A stretch of DNA of 64,000 nucleotides from SZUA-547 sp963669265 (GTDB lineage Bacteria; Pseudomonadota; Alphaproteobacteria; Rhodobacterales; Rhodobacteraceae): positions 3,038,001 to 3,102,000 of the forward strand of contig OY769916.1 of assembly GCA_963669265.1 (NCBI GenBank), written 5' to 3'. The notes under the pieces are model-generated. The model saw only the letters and a program-made list of their open reading frames with translations, had not been told where the DNA came from and ran no database searches. The number at the start of each line of letters is the position of its first letter. The first letter of the stretch is position 1. The position numbers and the translations under genes were made by a program. Shown in pieces: positions 18,373 through 30,954 of this stretch.

Positions 18373-19206
18373 TTAGCGCTCCGTCACATGTTCCGCAAGG
18401 AACTCGGTCACGGCCTCGAATGCGCCGTGGCTGTAGAGATTGTAGTGCCGGGCGCCATCAAACAGTTCAAAGACCTTCGGCTCCTCCGCCGCTTCGAACA
18501 ACGCTTTCCCCAGATCGGCCGGGATGATGGCGTCGTCTGAGCCATGAAGGATCAGAACGGGCGCGTCCACATCGGCGATCCGGTCAGCGCTGTCATAGCG
18601 CTCATCCCACATCACCAGACAGGCGGGGAAGATCGGATAGGCGTTCTCGGCCGCGCGGCAGAGCCTGTCGAACGGCGCCTCCAGGACCAATGCCGCCAGA
18701 TCGACCTCTGAGGCGGCAATCGTGGCGAGGCCGGTTCCCAGGCTCACGCCATAGATCACCAATTGGTCGGCAGTCACGGGGCGTCCCAACAGTTTGTCCA
18801 GCCCATCCAGAAACGCGCGCGCATCAGCCGTCAATTGGGACTCCGACGGCGCACCCGGAACGCCGCCGCCGCCGCGATAGGCCATCGCCGCGACGCCGAA
18901 CCCGGCATCGGCCAGCAACCGCAGGCGCCGGGCGAATTTGGGAAGCGCGCCGGAATTCCCCATGAAGTAGACAATGGTCGGCCGCCCGGCCTCCGGGTCA
19001 GAGACCCAGATTGGCAAAGCCCCGTCAGGCGTCGGCAATTCGGCGACGCGGAATGACGACGCGCCGACATCCGCGGGCATCCGGTCATCGCTTGAAAACG
19101 GATAGATCAGGTCGCGCCTGAGAGAGAGAACACCCGCTAGCGCCGCGCCATAGAGCAGCGCGAAAACGAGTAGCACCGCGATGGCTCGGCGGGCGAGAGT
19201 CCCCAT
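18373..19206 (-). CDS. membrane-anchored alpha/beta hydrolase
   Basis: A 277-residue protein with an N-terminal hydrophobic anchor (residues 7-28) and an alpha/beta-hydrolase domain. The nucleophile elbow is GVSLGTG (Ser at about 155), the acid is in LHGSDDAIIP, and the His in GARHYNLY completes the triad. IVYFMGNSG forms the oxyanion strand. It is of the Bem46/YfhR-like group whose substrates are mostly unknown. Orientation is convergent with clpB; the M23 peptidase gene lies 21 bases upstream in the same direction, so the two may be co-transcribed. A periplasmic or membrane-side esterase activity is inferred. Confidence 0.8.
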   Translation of the reverse strand: MGTLARRAIAVLLVFALLYGAALAGVLSLRRDLIYPFSSDDRMPADVGASSFRVAELPTPDGALPIWVSDPEAGRPTIVYFMGNSGALPKFARRLRLLADAGFGVAAMAYRGGGGVPGAPSESQLTADARAFLDGLDKLLGRPVTADQLVIYGVSLGTGLATIAASEVDLAALVLEAPFDRLCRAAENAYPIFPACLVMWDERYDSADRIADVDAPVLILHGSDDAIIPADLGKALFEAAEEPKVFELFDGARHYNLYSHGAFEAVTEFLAEHVTER

Positions 19207-19227
19207 GTCTCCTCGATCTGGCCGGCG

Positions 19228-20841
19228 CTACTCCGACGAGGCCAGCGACGGGCCTTTCGCTTGCGCGATCTTGGTCTCGACCCGCGCCATCTCAGCTTTG
19301 AAGCGCTTGAACTCCGGGCCGTCGATCCGCGGCGCGCCGAAATCGCCCAGACGCAGCGGGTTCACCTGCATGCCTTGCCGGAACACTTCGAAATGTAGAT
19401 GCGGGCCGGTTGAGCGGCCGGTCGACCCCACATAACCGATGGTCTGTCCCTGGGTGACCCGAGAGCCTCGCTTCAGCCCTTTGCGGAATGCGCGCATATG
19501 GGCGTAGGCGGTCTTGTAAACGCCGTTATGCCGGATACGGATATACTTGCCATAGCCGCCCTTCCAGCCAAGCTCCTCGATCACCCCGTCTCCGGCGGCG
19601 TAAATCGGCGTGCCGGACCGTGCGCCAAAGTCGATGCCTTTGTGCATCTTGGTGTATCCGAGGATCGGATGCCGACGCTTGCCGAAGCCCGACGTGATCC
19701 GCGCGCCGTCGATCGGGGTCAGCATCAGTGTGCGCTTGTTAGATTCCCCATCGGCGTTGAAATAGCCGCCGCCGTCTTTTTCGGGCTGGCGGTAATAGGC
19801 GAGGTCGCGGCCCCGGTTGACCAGACGGGCGAACAGGATCGGGCCGTCCAGCACTTCGCCATGCAGGTCTTCGGCGCGATCAAAATAGACCTCCATCACA
19901 TCGCCCTTTCGGATCGAGCGCTGAAAGTCGACGCGAAATCCGAAGATGCGCGTCAGTTTCGAGACCTGACGAGGCGACAATCCCGCATCGATGGCGGATT
20001 GGTAGAGGCTGGAGTTGATCTCCGTGGAGATAAAGACCGGACCGGGCTTCTTGGCCGGACCCTTCGGTTTGAACTCCTCCAGTTCCCGGAGTTCGGCCAA
20101 CGCAACCTCGATCGCAGCCTCGAAACTGGCCGCCTCCTCATCCTCCGCCGCCCATTGCGCCGCAAGCTCCGCTTCGCCCTTGTGCCGGATCGCGAGGCCC
20201 AGAAGCGCTTGCTCATCCGCCAGAGCTTCATCCTTGAAGCCGAGGGTCAGGACGTCGCCGATTTGCATGCGGCGGGGATCGAAATCACCCTCAACCGCCT
20301 TGGCCGCGCTATGCGCCTCCGCATATTCCAATCCGCCGCGCATCAGCGCCTTTATCATGGTGTCGCCACGCTGAATTTCGACGTCCCGCAACTGCAGGTC
20401 CGAATCCTCAGCCTGTTCCCCCGGCGTCTCCTTTGGCTCGACTGTTGCAGTTGGCGCAGGGATGGGCGCAGTCGCCGGTTCGGCGCCCACGACGATCTGA
20501 TCCGGCGCGGCTGTGGAAAGCTCCAAATAGGCGTCTGGCGCGCGCGCGCCAATGAACGTCGGCTCAACAATGGGACCAAGCGACGCGATCTCGGCGGGCG
20601 CGGTGGGCTCGTCCGCCGACAGGCCGACTTCCGTCGTTATGAAACTATTTGAGACGGTTATCACCGTCGCCTGGCGGTCTGCGCCGAAGGCGCCGCCGAT
20701 GACGATGTCCTTCTCGATCGTGACCGGAGTGCTCTTCAGCGACGTGGTCGCGATCACGCCGATACCCGCGCAAGATAGCGCGACGCCGCTGGCGCAAACC
20801 CCGACGAAAGCACGTTTTAACGCGCCGGAACCATTACTCAT
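19228..20841 (-). CDS. M23-family peptidoglycan endopeptidase
   Basis: A 537-residue cell-wall hydrolase of the M23 (LytM) family. A hydrophobic anchor or signal lies at residues 10-30. The middle contains a LysM/OapA-like region around IQRGDTMIKALMRGG (about 180-230). The C-terminal M23 domain has intact zinc ligands: H-x3-D in MHKGIDFG, and the downstream HLHFE motif, with AYAHM as catalytic His region. Such enzymes cut peptide cross-links in the periplasm during growth or division. The arrangement resembles the MepM/DipM-like class with an intact catalytic domain. The divergent upstream region leads to the rRNA promoter. Confidence 0.88.
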   Translation of the reverse strand: MSNGSGALKRAFVGVCASGVALSCAGIGVIATTSLKSTPVTIEKDIVIGGAFGADRQATVITVSNSFITTEVGLSADEPTAPAEIASLGPIVEPTFIGARAPDAYLELSTAAPDQIVVGAEPATAPIPAPTATVEPKETPGEQAEDSDLQLRDVEIQRGDTMIKALMRGGLEYAEAHSAAKAVEGDFDPRRMQIGDVLTLGFKDEALADEQALLGLAIRHKGEAELAAQWAAEDEEAASFEAAIEVALAELRELEEFKPKGPAKKPGPVFISTEINSSLYQSAIDAGLSPRQVSKLTRIFGFRVDFQRSIRKGDVMEVYFDRAEDLHGEVLDGPILFARLVNRGRDLAYYRQPEKDGGGYFNADGESNKRTLMLTPIDGARITSGFGKRRHPILGYTKMHKGIDFGARSGTPIYAAGDGVIEELGWKGGYGKYIRIRHNGVYKTAYAHMRAFRKGLKRGSRVTQGQTIGYVGSTGRSTGPHLHFEVFRQGMQVNPLRLGDFGAPRIDGPEFKRFKAEMARVETKIAQAKGPSLASSE

Positions 20842-21448
20842 AATGCTACGCTCAACTTAGTCTTGCCTGCTTTGGGCGTTTCGCCCGTATTTTTATGCGC
20901 CGCCGTCTTTTGATCGGCGCGTTCCTAAGAATGCGTGTTCAAAGGACTCCTGTCAATCAATCATCGCGAAAGAATGCCTTTTGAATCTGAGCGTTAGGCG
21001 ATGGTTTACGAAGTTTGCGTTTGTAGTCCCGGTCGCCGCGGCGGGGAATAGTCGTAAAAACTTCAAACCTCGTGTTGACAGGAATCGGGCCCCTCAATAT
21101 ATACCGCCCTGTCGCCGGAAACGGCGGCGCCTCTCGGCATGGGAAAGCAATCGACGTGCAAACGTTAGCGCGCTCCTGTGTCGTCGCTCTTTGACATTTA
21201 TGTTTATTTGAAGGGATATGCGGGCGGTTTGGCTGTTTCGGCAGGCGGACTGGATGCATATCGGCCATCTAGGTCTTTCGGGGTCGATGATGATGGTAGT
21301 CAGCTTCATTGCTTGTTGGGTTTCGGTTCCTGCTTTTGTTAGTGCTGCCTCGCGTAGCGCTACTTGAGCACTGAGGGATTGGGACACATCAAGGAAATGA
21401 CGATGTGCGAAGGTTCGACTGTCAAGAATGGGTCTCAAGCCCATTTTC
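20842..21448. other. rRNA operon promoter and leader region
   Basis: No gene is visible. The stretch holds the rrn promoter (see 21075-21103), a boxA-like GCTCTTTGACA at 21186-21196 used for rRNA antitermination, and the 16S leader. Short reverse frames here are not supported. Confidence 0.7.
21075..21103 (+). promoter_or_regulatory. rRNA operon promoter
   Basis: TTGACA (21075-21080), a 17-base spacer and TATATA (21098-21103) make a near-consensus sigma-70 promoter about 345 bases before the 16S gene. Confidence 0.8.
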
Positions 21449-22924
<1,476 letters not shown>

Positions 22925-23147
22925 GCTCCTGGTTCGATGAGCTCGCTCATCGACGTGGAGCACTTAGCAGCCCTTCGGGGCATATTGGCTGAACCGTCCT
23001 CATATCCCTTCATGTTTTAAAGAGCTGGAAGGCTCGGCAATGTCGGCCTTCGGCCGATCCTCGCAGCATGCGCTGCGGGCGCGGGGCCTTCTGCCGTCCG
23101 GCGGACGGTCAGATCTTCGCCCGCACGGCGGTCGGAGACCGGCTTGC

Positions 23148-23224
<77 letters not shown>

Positions 23225-23322
23225 ATTCTGGCGAGTTGGTGGATCTCGTCGGAGATTTGTTTTTTGCGCGTTCTCGGGCCTTCGGCCCTGCGCTGCGCGC
23301 GGGCGTCGATCCATTCTTCAAA

Positions 23323-23398
23323 GGGGCCGTAGCTCAGTTGGGAGAGCGGTAGCTTTGCAAGCTTCAGGTCGTCGGTTCGATCCCGTCCGGCTCCACCA
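23323..23398 (+). tRNA. tRNA-Ala (TGC)
   Basis: A 76-nt tRNA in the 16S-23S spacer with encoded CCA; the anticodon loop is TTTGCAA (anticodon TGC). The anticodon stem is GTAGC/GCTTC, which leaves a T-T mismatch at positions 28:42. The usual sequence is a fully paired CCTGC/GCAGG, so this copy is slightly odd. Confidence 0.93.
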
Positions 23399-23435
23399 GA
23401 TTTTAGAACTGCTTATTCGTTATGACCTTTTGACT

Positions 23436-23667
23436 GTCCTCAAGCAGGCGTTAGCCGATAGGACGACCAAAAGTTCTTTTGACATCGTAAAGAGAGAGAA
23501 ACACGAGACGTCTTCTCGTGTTCTATCGCTTCGCTACTTGAGAACGAGGTTTCTTTGTTCCCGGGCGGCGGCGCGAATGGCTACATCTGCGCGGTTGGCG
23601 TCCTCAAGTAGGCGCTAGCTGATAGGGCAACGAAACTTGTCCTCAAGCAGGCGCTGGCCGATAGGAC
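23436..23667 (+). repeat. three 29-nt hairpin repeats in the 16S-23S spacer
   Basis: GTCCTCAAGCAGGCG...GATAGGAC-type units lie at 23436-23464, 23600-23628 and 23639-23667. Each begins GTCCT and ends AGGAC or AGGGC, so each can fold into a hairpin. They differ at a few bases. The rest of the 23399-23790 spacer shows no gene. Confidence 0.7.
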
Positions 23668-23794
23668 GCGTAAGAAGACAGTCTTTCCAAGTCTATGCAA
23701 CTAACCGAGGTTGGCGTTCGCGCTTTAAAAGCGTGTTTGTCCGACCACAATAAGTTGACGTATCAGAAGACGATCGTTCGTCTTCTGGATCGTA

Positions 23795-26563
<2,769 letters not shown>

Positions 26564-26726
26564 GATCCAGAAGTCGGACGATCGCTCCCCAACCCCATCG
26601 CATGGGGACGGGGCGATCGGACCGCCAACTTATCAAAAGACACTCCAATACAAGACTTGGAACAGACAAAACGCTCAGGACATGCGCGTCCCAGATACGA
26701 ACACGGGATACGCGCCTCTTTCCTGG

Positions 26727-26843
26727 GTCTGGTGATCACAGCGCGAGGTAAACACCCGATCCCATCCCGAACTCGGCCGTTAAGACCCGTTGCGCCGATG
26801 GTACTGCGTCTCAAGACGTGGGAGAGTAGGTCATCGCCAGACC
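26727..26843 (+). rRNA. rrf: 5S ribosomal RNA
   Basis: The terminal stem GTCTGG/CCAGAC closes a 117-nt RNA with the conserved CACCCGATCCCATCCCGAAC loop region. Confidence 0.93.
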
Positions 26844-26873
26844 TTGGTAAGACGCGCCCCCAAATCAACGGAT

Positions 26874-26913
26874 GCGCCCAGTCGGACGCGCCCAGTCGGA
26901 CGCGCCCAGTCGC
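26874..26913 (+). repeat. tandem 14-bp repeat, 2.9 copies
   Basis: GCGCCCAGTCGGAC occurs at 26874-26887 and 26888-26901, with a partial third copy to 26913, just after the 5S gene. Confidence 0.9.
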
Positions 26914-26993
26914 TTTCTCTCTCGAAACGATGAACGATCGCCCATACGTCCGATCCCCGGACGCCTCCTCTCCGGAGGGCGGGCGAGCAAAAA

Positions 26994-27015
26994 CCAACGC
27001 GGGGTGGAGCAGCCC
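26994..27015 (+). repeat. duplicated 5' end of tRNA-fMet
   Basis: The 22 bases here are identical to 27081-27102, which cover the four bases before and the first 18 bases of tRNA-fMet. The copy lacks the rest of the tRNA and cannot fold as one. Confidence 0.85.
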
Positions 27016-27084
27016 CAGGCCAGCCGCCCGAAGGACGGCGGCCAAACCAAAAAGCCGGGCACGCCCCGGTCGCTCGAATACCAA

Positions 27085-27181
<97 letters not shown>

Positions 27182-27510
27182 ATAGTTAAGAGACAAGTGG
27201 GCGCTACCGTTCCGTCCCTCCAGCCCACCGTGGAAGCACCGTGGAAGCAGCGGGGAGAGAAATCGGGCGTGGTAAATGAGAGACAGCTGCATAAAGCTAC
27301 GCGTAGTCTAAAGTGACCGAAATCAGGTAAGCGAGATCGAGTTGCCTACCCCAAAGCGGATATTCGTTTACCAGGCAGCGAACGACCGCATCGAGCCCAT
27401 TTTGTCCACTTCCGCGCAACGCACCAATGACCGCTATTGCTTGTGGTCGTAGAAGTGAGGCTGCGCCGCGGCCGAAACCGCGGCGCAAAGGTTAGAGGAC
27501 ACATGCGCCG
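27182..27510. other. island left end without gene
   Basis: No supported gene lies here. It contains two TGGAAGCA repeats (27231-27249) and the 3' region after the membrane-bound peroxiredoxin-like gene. Confidence 0.6.
27231..27249 (+). promoter_or_regulatory. possible integrase arm-type sites, left
   Basis: TGGAAGCA occurs at 27231-27238 and 27242-27249, 11 bases apart. The same octamer with the same spacing lies beside the integrase gene at the right end (38595-38613). Repeats of this kind inside both ends of an element often bind the integrase N-terminal domain. Confidence 0.5.
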
Positions 27511-28380
27511 TTAGGCGGCGAGCGGTCTCACATCGGAGTCGAACACGTGTAGGAAGGTGTCGGGATGCGGGCGAATGCGGTAGTTGTCGGTTTCGTCGCC
27601 GAACAGAACCTTGCCCTCCGCATCGAGCGCGATCACGGTCGCCATGACGGTGTCTGCCGGATAGCCGGGCATGCCAGAAGGCGCGCCGCCACTGTCCTCG
27701 ATGCCAAGCGTTCTGGCGGCCCGAAGATCGACGTCCTGGAGAATTTCGAAGTGTTCCGGCAGATCCAGTTTCTCGGCCAGTTTCTTTGAATTCTCGATCC
27801 CCTGGTTGGAGATGAACTTGACCTTCACGCCAGCCCTCGCAAGACGCTCGGCCTGCGCGCGAACCTCTTTGAGTTGGTTCATGCAGAACGGACACCAGTT
27901 GGCGCGGAAGAACACGACAAGGGTCTTCTCGCCGGCGAACGATGCGGAGGTCGTCTCCGTCTCGTCGAGGCGCTGCAGGGGCAGCTCAGGCAACGACTTG
28001 CTCCGCACGACGGCGGCGCTCTTCTCGCGGCCATAGTTTGAGAAGATCCGGATGTACCACTGCATGGTGAGCATGCCGAACAGAGCGATTCCGAGAGCGG
28101 CGTATTCGGACGTGACAGATGGGCCGCCGCGGGTGAAGAGCAGATAACTGACCGCGGCCACCGCAGCGACGTTGATCAGCTGGATCACAGGAAGGTTCTT
28201 CGATGTCCGCGCGATGCTGAAGGCCTGGCTCAGCACCATCAGGAAGAACGGCATCGTGAACGTGGCGAAGAATGCGCCGACCCAGATAGGGTCGTATGTC
28301 GACATCCAGAACATGACGCCAGAGCCGACCCCCGACAGGAGGTTCAGCATGATGTATGGGAGGATAAGCTTACCCTTCAT
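27511..28380 (-). CDS. membrane-bound peroxiredoxin/thioredoxin-fold protein
   Basis: A 289-residue protein with two parts. Residues 1-110 contain four hydrophobic spans. Residues 130-280 form an AhpC/TSA-like thioredoxin fold with the redox motif FFRANWCPFCMNQLKEV (C-x2-C). Proteins of this design transfer electrons between thiols at the membrane, or reduce peroxides. It is the last gene of a four-gene minus-strand group with another peroxiredoxin-like protein, a nitroreductase and an AhpD-like protein, all divergent from a LysR regulator. That context suggests defence against oxidative, electrophile or disinfectant stress. The electron donor is unknown. Confidence 0.75.
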   Translation of the reverse strand: MKGKLILPYIMLNLLSGVGSGVMFWMSTYDPIWVGAFFATFTMPFFLMVLSQAFSIARTSKNLPVIQLINVAAVAAVSYLLFTRGGPSVTSEYAALGIALFGMLTMQWYIRIFSNYGREKSAAVVRSKSLPELPLQRLDETETTSASFAGEKTLVVFFRANWCPFCMNQLKEVRAQAERLARAGVKVKFISNQGIENSKKLAEKLDLPEHFEILQDVDLRAARTLGIEDSGGAPSGMPGYPADTVMATVIALDAEGKVLFGDETDNYRIRPHPDTFLHVFDSDVRPLAA

Positions 28381-28500
28381 TTTACAAGTCCTTTCGGGAT
28401 CTGAGATTCAGTATCCGCGCGAGCCCACGTGGAGCGGCGTCGCAGCGGGTTTTGAAGAATTCGAGAGTGTGCGCCCCGCAGTACGAGGCGCACGTTTGCC

Positions 28501-29163
28501 TTACGCGGCCGCCGAAGAAGCCAGCTTGTCCAACACAGGGAACAGGTCCGCGGGCTCCGGACGACGGGTGTAGTCCGGGTTCACTTCCGCATAAGCGACA
28601 GCGCCATCAGTATCGACGACGTAGCGCGCGGGCATCGGCAGGTTCCACTGACCATCGCCGTGGATGCGCGGCAGCTCAACGCCGAAACCGGCGTGGATCG
28701 GGATCACGTAGTCCTGCAGCGACCACCGGATGCCGAACTTCTCGGCCAACTCACCGTTCTTGTCGGTCAGAATCGGGAAGCTTAGGCCATTATCTTTCTG
28801 AGACTTCCGGCTGTCGGCCGCGCCCTGCATAGAGATGGCGACCAGCGTGGCGCCGCGGGCGCGGATGTCGTTGGCGACTTCTTCAAGAGCCTTCAATTCG
28901 ATATTGCAGTAGGGGCACCAGACACCGCGATAGAAGGTCAGAACCACCGGGCCCTTCGCCAAGAGGTCTTTCAGAGCAACCTCGTTGCGGTCGGAATCGG
29001 TCAGAACAAAATCGGGAACCTGGTCGCCGGCTTTCAGTGCGCGCTCGGACTGGCCGCTATCGATCAGTTCTTGGGTTGACCGGGCGAAAGCCTCGAATGC
29101 TTCGGCGGGAGCTTGCGTTTTGAATTGGGCTTTGAACCCATCGAGCTTGTCTTGCAGAGTCAT
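28501..29163 (-). CDS. peroxiredoxin-like (AhpC/TSA family) protein
   Basis: A 220-residue cytoplasmic protein of the AhpC/TSA superfamily. The N-terminal 50 residues are helical; the thioredoxin fold begins at KAGDQVPDFVLTDSD. The active site FYRGVWCPYCNIELKAL carries C-x2-C, and FPILTDKNGELAEKFGI is typical of the family. It reduces hydroperoxides or disulfides. It is encoded 120 bases before the membrane-bound relative in the same direction. The C-terminal YTRRPEPADLFPVLDKL is characteristic of this peroxiredoxin-like family often found in gene sets for reactive chlorine or oxygen stress. Confidence 0.82.
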   Translation of the reverse strand: MTLQDKLDGFKAQFKTQAPAEAFEAFARSTQELIDSGQSERALKAGDQVPDFVLTDSDRNEVALKDLLAKGPVVLTFYRGVWCPYCNIELKALEEVANDIRARGATLVAISMQGAADSRKSQKDNGLSFPILTDKNGELAEKFGIRWSLQDYVIPIHAGFGVELPRIHGDGQWNLPMPARYVVDTDGAVAYAEVNPDYTRRPEPADLFPVLDKLASSAAA

Positions 29164-29464
29164 GTCTTTTCCACTTCATTCGTTTGTGTTCACCGGCAGA
29201 GCAGGAGCCATTTCTTGCCGCCTGTTGGTAATATTGGTCAGTTGGAAAAGACGTGGTAGCTAGAGCTTTGGTGTAACGGTTATTTGAAATATGAATGTAT
29301 TTGGGAGCGGCGCCTCATAGAATTTGATCGGCAGAAAAAGCGAGCGGGCGACACTCTAAAAAAAGCGCTTCCCACCAGCTTACGTAATTTTTTCAGTTAG
29401 TTACGCTGCTTGCGGCAGCTGGCAAGCCTCTTCGAGGGCTGCGCATCTGGCCACGCCCGATGCG
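29164..29464. other. 301-base gap without gene
   Basis: The region is AT-rich for the window and contains no open frame worth calling. It may hold a separate promoter for the peroxiredoxin-like genes. Confidence 0.5.
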
Positions 29465-30124
29465 TTAGAATTCTTGGATGACCTCAGAGACCGCGCGACG
29501 AGCCCGCGAATAGGAGGCGTAGGGGTCATTGTCGTCTCTATACCCAAAGGCGATCGCAACCGTCGTGGTAAAATCTGTGCCAGCTAAACCAAGTGTTTCG
29601 TCAAAGCCGTCAGGATCGACTCCTTCCATGGGGCAGGCGTCGATTTTCATCATCGCCGCGGTGGCAATCGCACAACCCAGAGCGACATAGACCTGTCGGG
29701 AATTCCAAATATCCTGGACGTCGCGGGTTTTGGCGGCGGTGCTTTGCGTGACCATTTCCTTGAACGGCCGTACGTCCTCTTCAGAAGCGCCGCGCGCTTC
29801 TCGCACCGTCTGGATATGCTCGGCCACGTGTTCCGCTGTGGTCACCTTTCTTCGCGCAAGTACGACCAGCATCGAGCAGTCTTCAATCTTCGATTTATTG
29901 GCCGGGACGTACGCCCCCAATCTGCGCCGTATGTGATCATCATCGACCGCTAGAAACTTCCATGGTTGCAGACCGTAAGATGATGGGGACAGCCTCAGCG
30001 TCGAAAGCAGGGCTGCTCTATCGTCCTCCGACAGCTTTCTGCTCCTGTCGAAGACCTTGGTTGCGTAGCGCCAATTCATGGCGTCAATGATCGCGTCGGG
30101 CCGGATTGGGAGAACGTCGTTCAT
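29465..30124 (-). CDS. nitroreductase family NAD(P)H oxidoreductase
   Basis: A 219-residue FMN-dependent nitroreductase-family enzyme. The N-terminal AMNWRYATKVFD and LRLSPSSYGLQPWKFLAV form the FMN-binding part (Arg, Ser, Gln-Pro-Trp), IWNSRQVYVALGCAI is the dimer helix, and CPMEGVDPDGFDETLGL contacts the flavin. NfsB-type proteins reduce quinones and nitro compounds with NAD(P)H. It belongs to the four-gene group regulated, I infer, by the divergent LysR protein, and may detoxify electrophiles. The exact substrate is unknown. Confidence 0.87.
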   Translation of the reverse strand: MNDVLPIRPDAIIDAMNWRYATKVFDRSRKLSEDDRAALLSTLRLSPSSYGLQPWKFLAVDDDHIRRRLGAYVPANKSKIEDCSMLVVLARRKVTTAEHVAEHIQTVREARGASEEDVRPFKEMVTQSTAAKTRDVQDIWNSRQVYVALGCAIATAAMMKIDACPMEGVDPDGFDETLGLAGTDFTTTVAIAFGYRDDNDPYASYSRARRAVSEVIQEF

Positions 30125-30215
30125 TGTCTTTCCATTGAGCCTGGTCGCATTTCGCCAGCGTCGCTCAGCCGCCGCGGATCAGCCGCAACGACATGAGGTA
30201 CGGGAAAATCTGACG

Positions 30216-30785
30216 TTATTCCGCCGCGGTCGCCGTTTCAGGATCCCATGCCAAAGACTCGAATGCCTTATCGAGAGGGGGATGGACGATGTGCGTGGTG
30301 TAGTTCGACAGCACTTTTAGAGCAGCGCCAGCGATCACTTCCAAAACGGTCTGTTTGGTGTAGCCCGCAGCAATGAGCGCGTTGACTTGCTCTTGAGTGG
30401 CCCACCCGCGGTTCTCGTTGATGACAACGGCAAAGATGCGGAGAGCTTCCAGTTTGGGATCGTCAATCGGTTTACCGGCGCGTAGCGCTTCGATCACTGC
30501 TTCATCAACACCGGCCATTTTGGCTACGGCGGTATGCGCCGCCATGCAGTAGGCGCAACCGTTCAAGCGATTGTTGGTCATTAAGACGATTTCACGCTCT
30601 GTGGGGCTCAAGTCAGTTTTTTCGAAGAAGCCCATCATCGTCATATAGCTTTCGACCATCACCGGAGATTCAGCCATCGTCGCCATCAAGTTGGGTACGA
30701 AACCGAGCTTGCCTTTGATGGCCTGTAAGATCGGCTTGGAGCCTTCAGGCGCGGTTTCGATTGTGTGTTGAGAGTACGTAGCCAT
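30216..30785 (-). CDS. AhpD-like carboxymuconolactone decarboxylase family protein
   Basis: A 189-residue protein with the AhpD/CMD fold. The redox motif is in NNRLNGCAYCMAAHTAVAK, i.e. C-x2-C followed by His, as in alkylhydroperoxidase AhpD. ATG 30785 is chosen because AAGGAAAAG precedes it and similarity starts soon after; the frame is open 47 codons further upstream without similarity. It is the first gene of the redox group and is divergent from the LysR gene with about 170 bases between. Such proteins reduce peroxiredoxins or peroxides through the Cys pair. Confidence 0.85.
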   Translation of the reverse strand: MATYSQHTIETAPEGSKPILQAIKGKLGFVPNLMATMAESPVMVESYMTMMGFFEKTDLSPTEREIVLMTNNRLNGCAYCMAAHTAVAKMAGVDEAVIEALRAGKPIDDPKLEALRIFAVVINENRGWATQEQVNALIAAGYTKQTVLEVIAGAALKVLSNYTTHIVHPPLDKAFESLAWDPETATAAE

Positions 30786-30954
30786 TGGCTTTTCCTTTTC
30801 CGCGTATCGATAGTCTGTGCGCCCACTGGGCGCTTGATGGATGCTGTCTATGAGCAGGGAAGCCGAGTGGTCCGTGCTGCGTCGCCCAGACACTTGCTCA
30901 TAACGAAAGCAAGCGGTAGCGTGCAAAAATGCCTAACTATTATTCGGGAATCGA

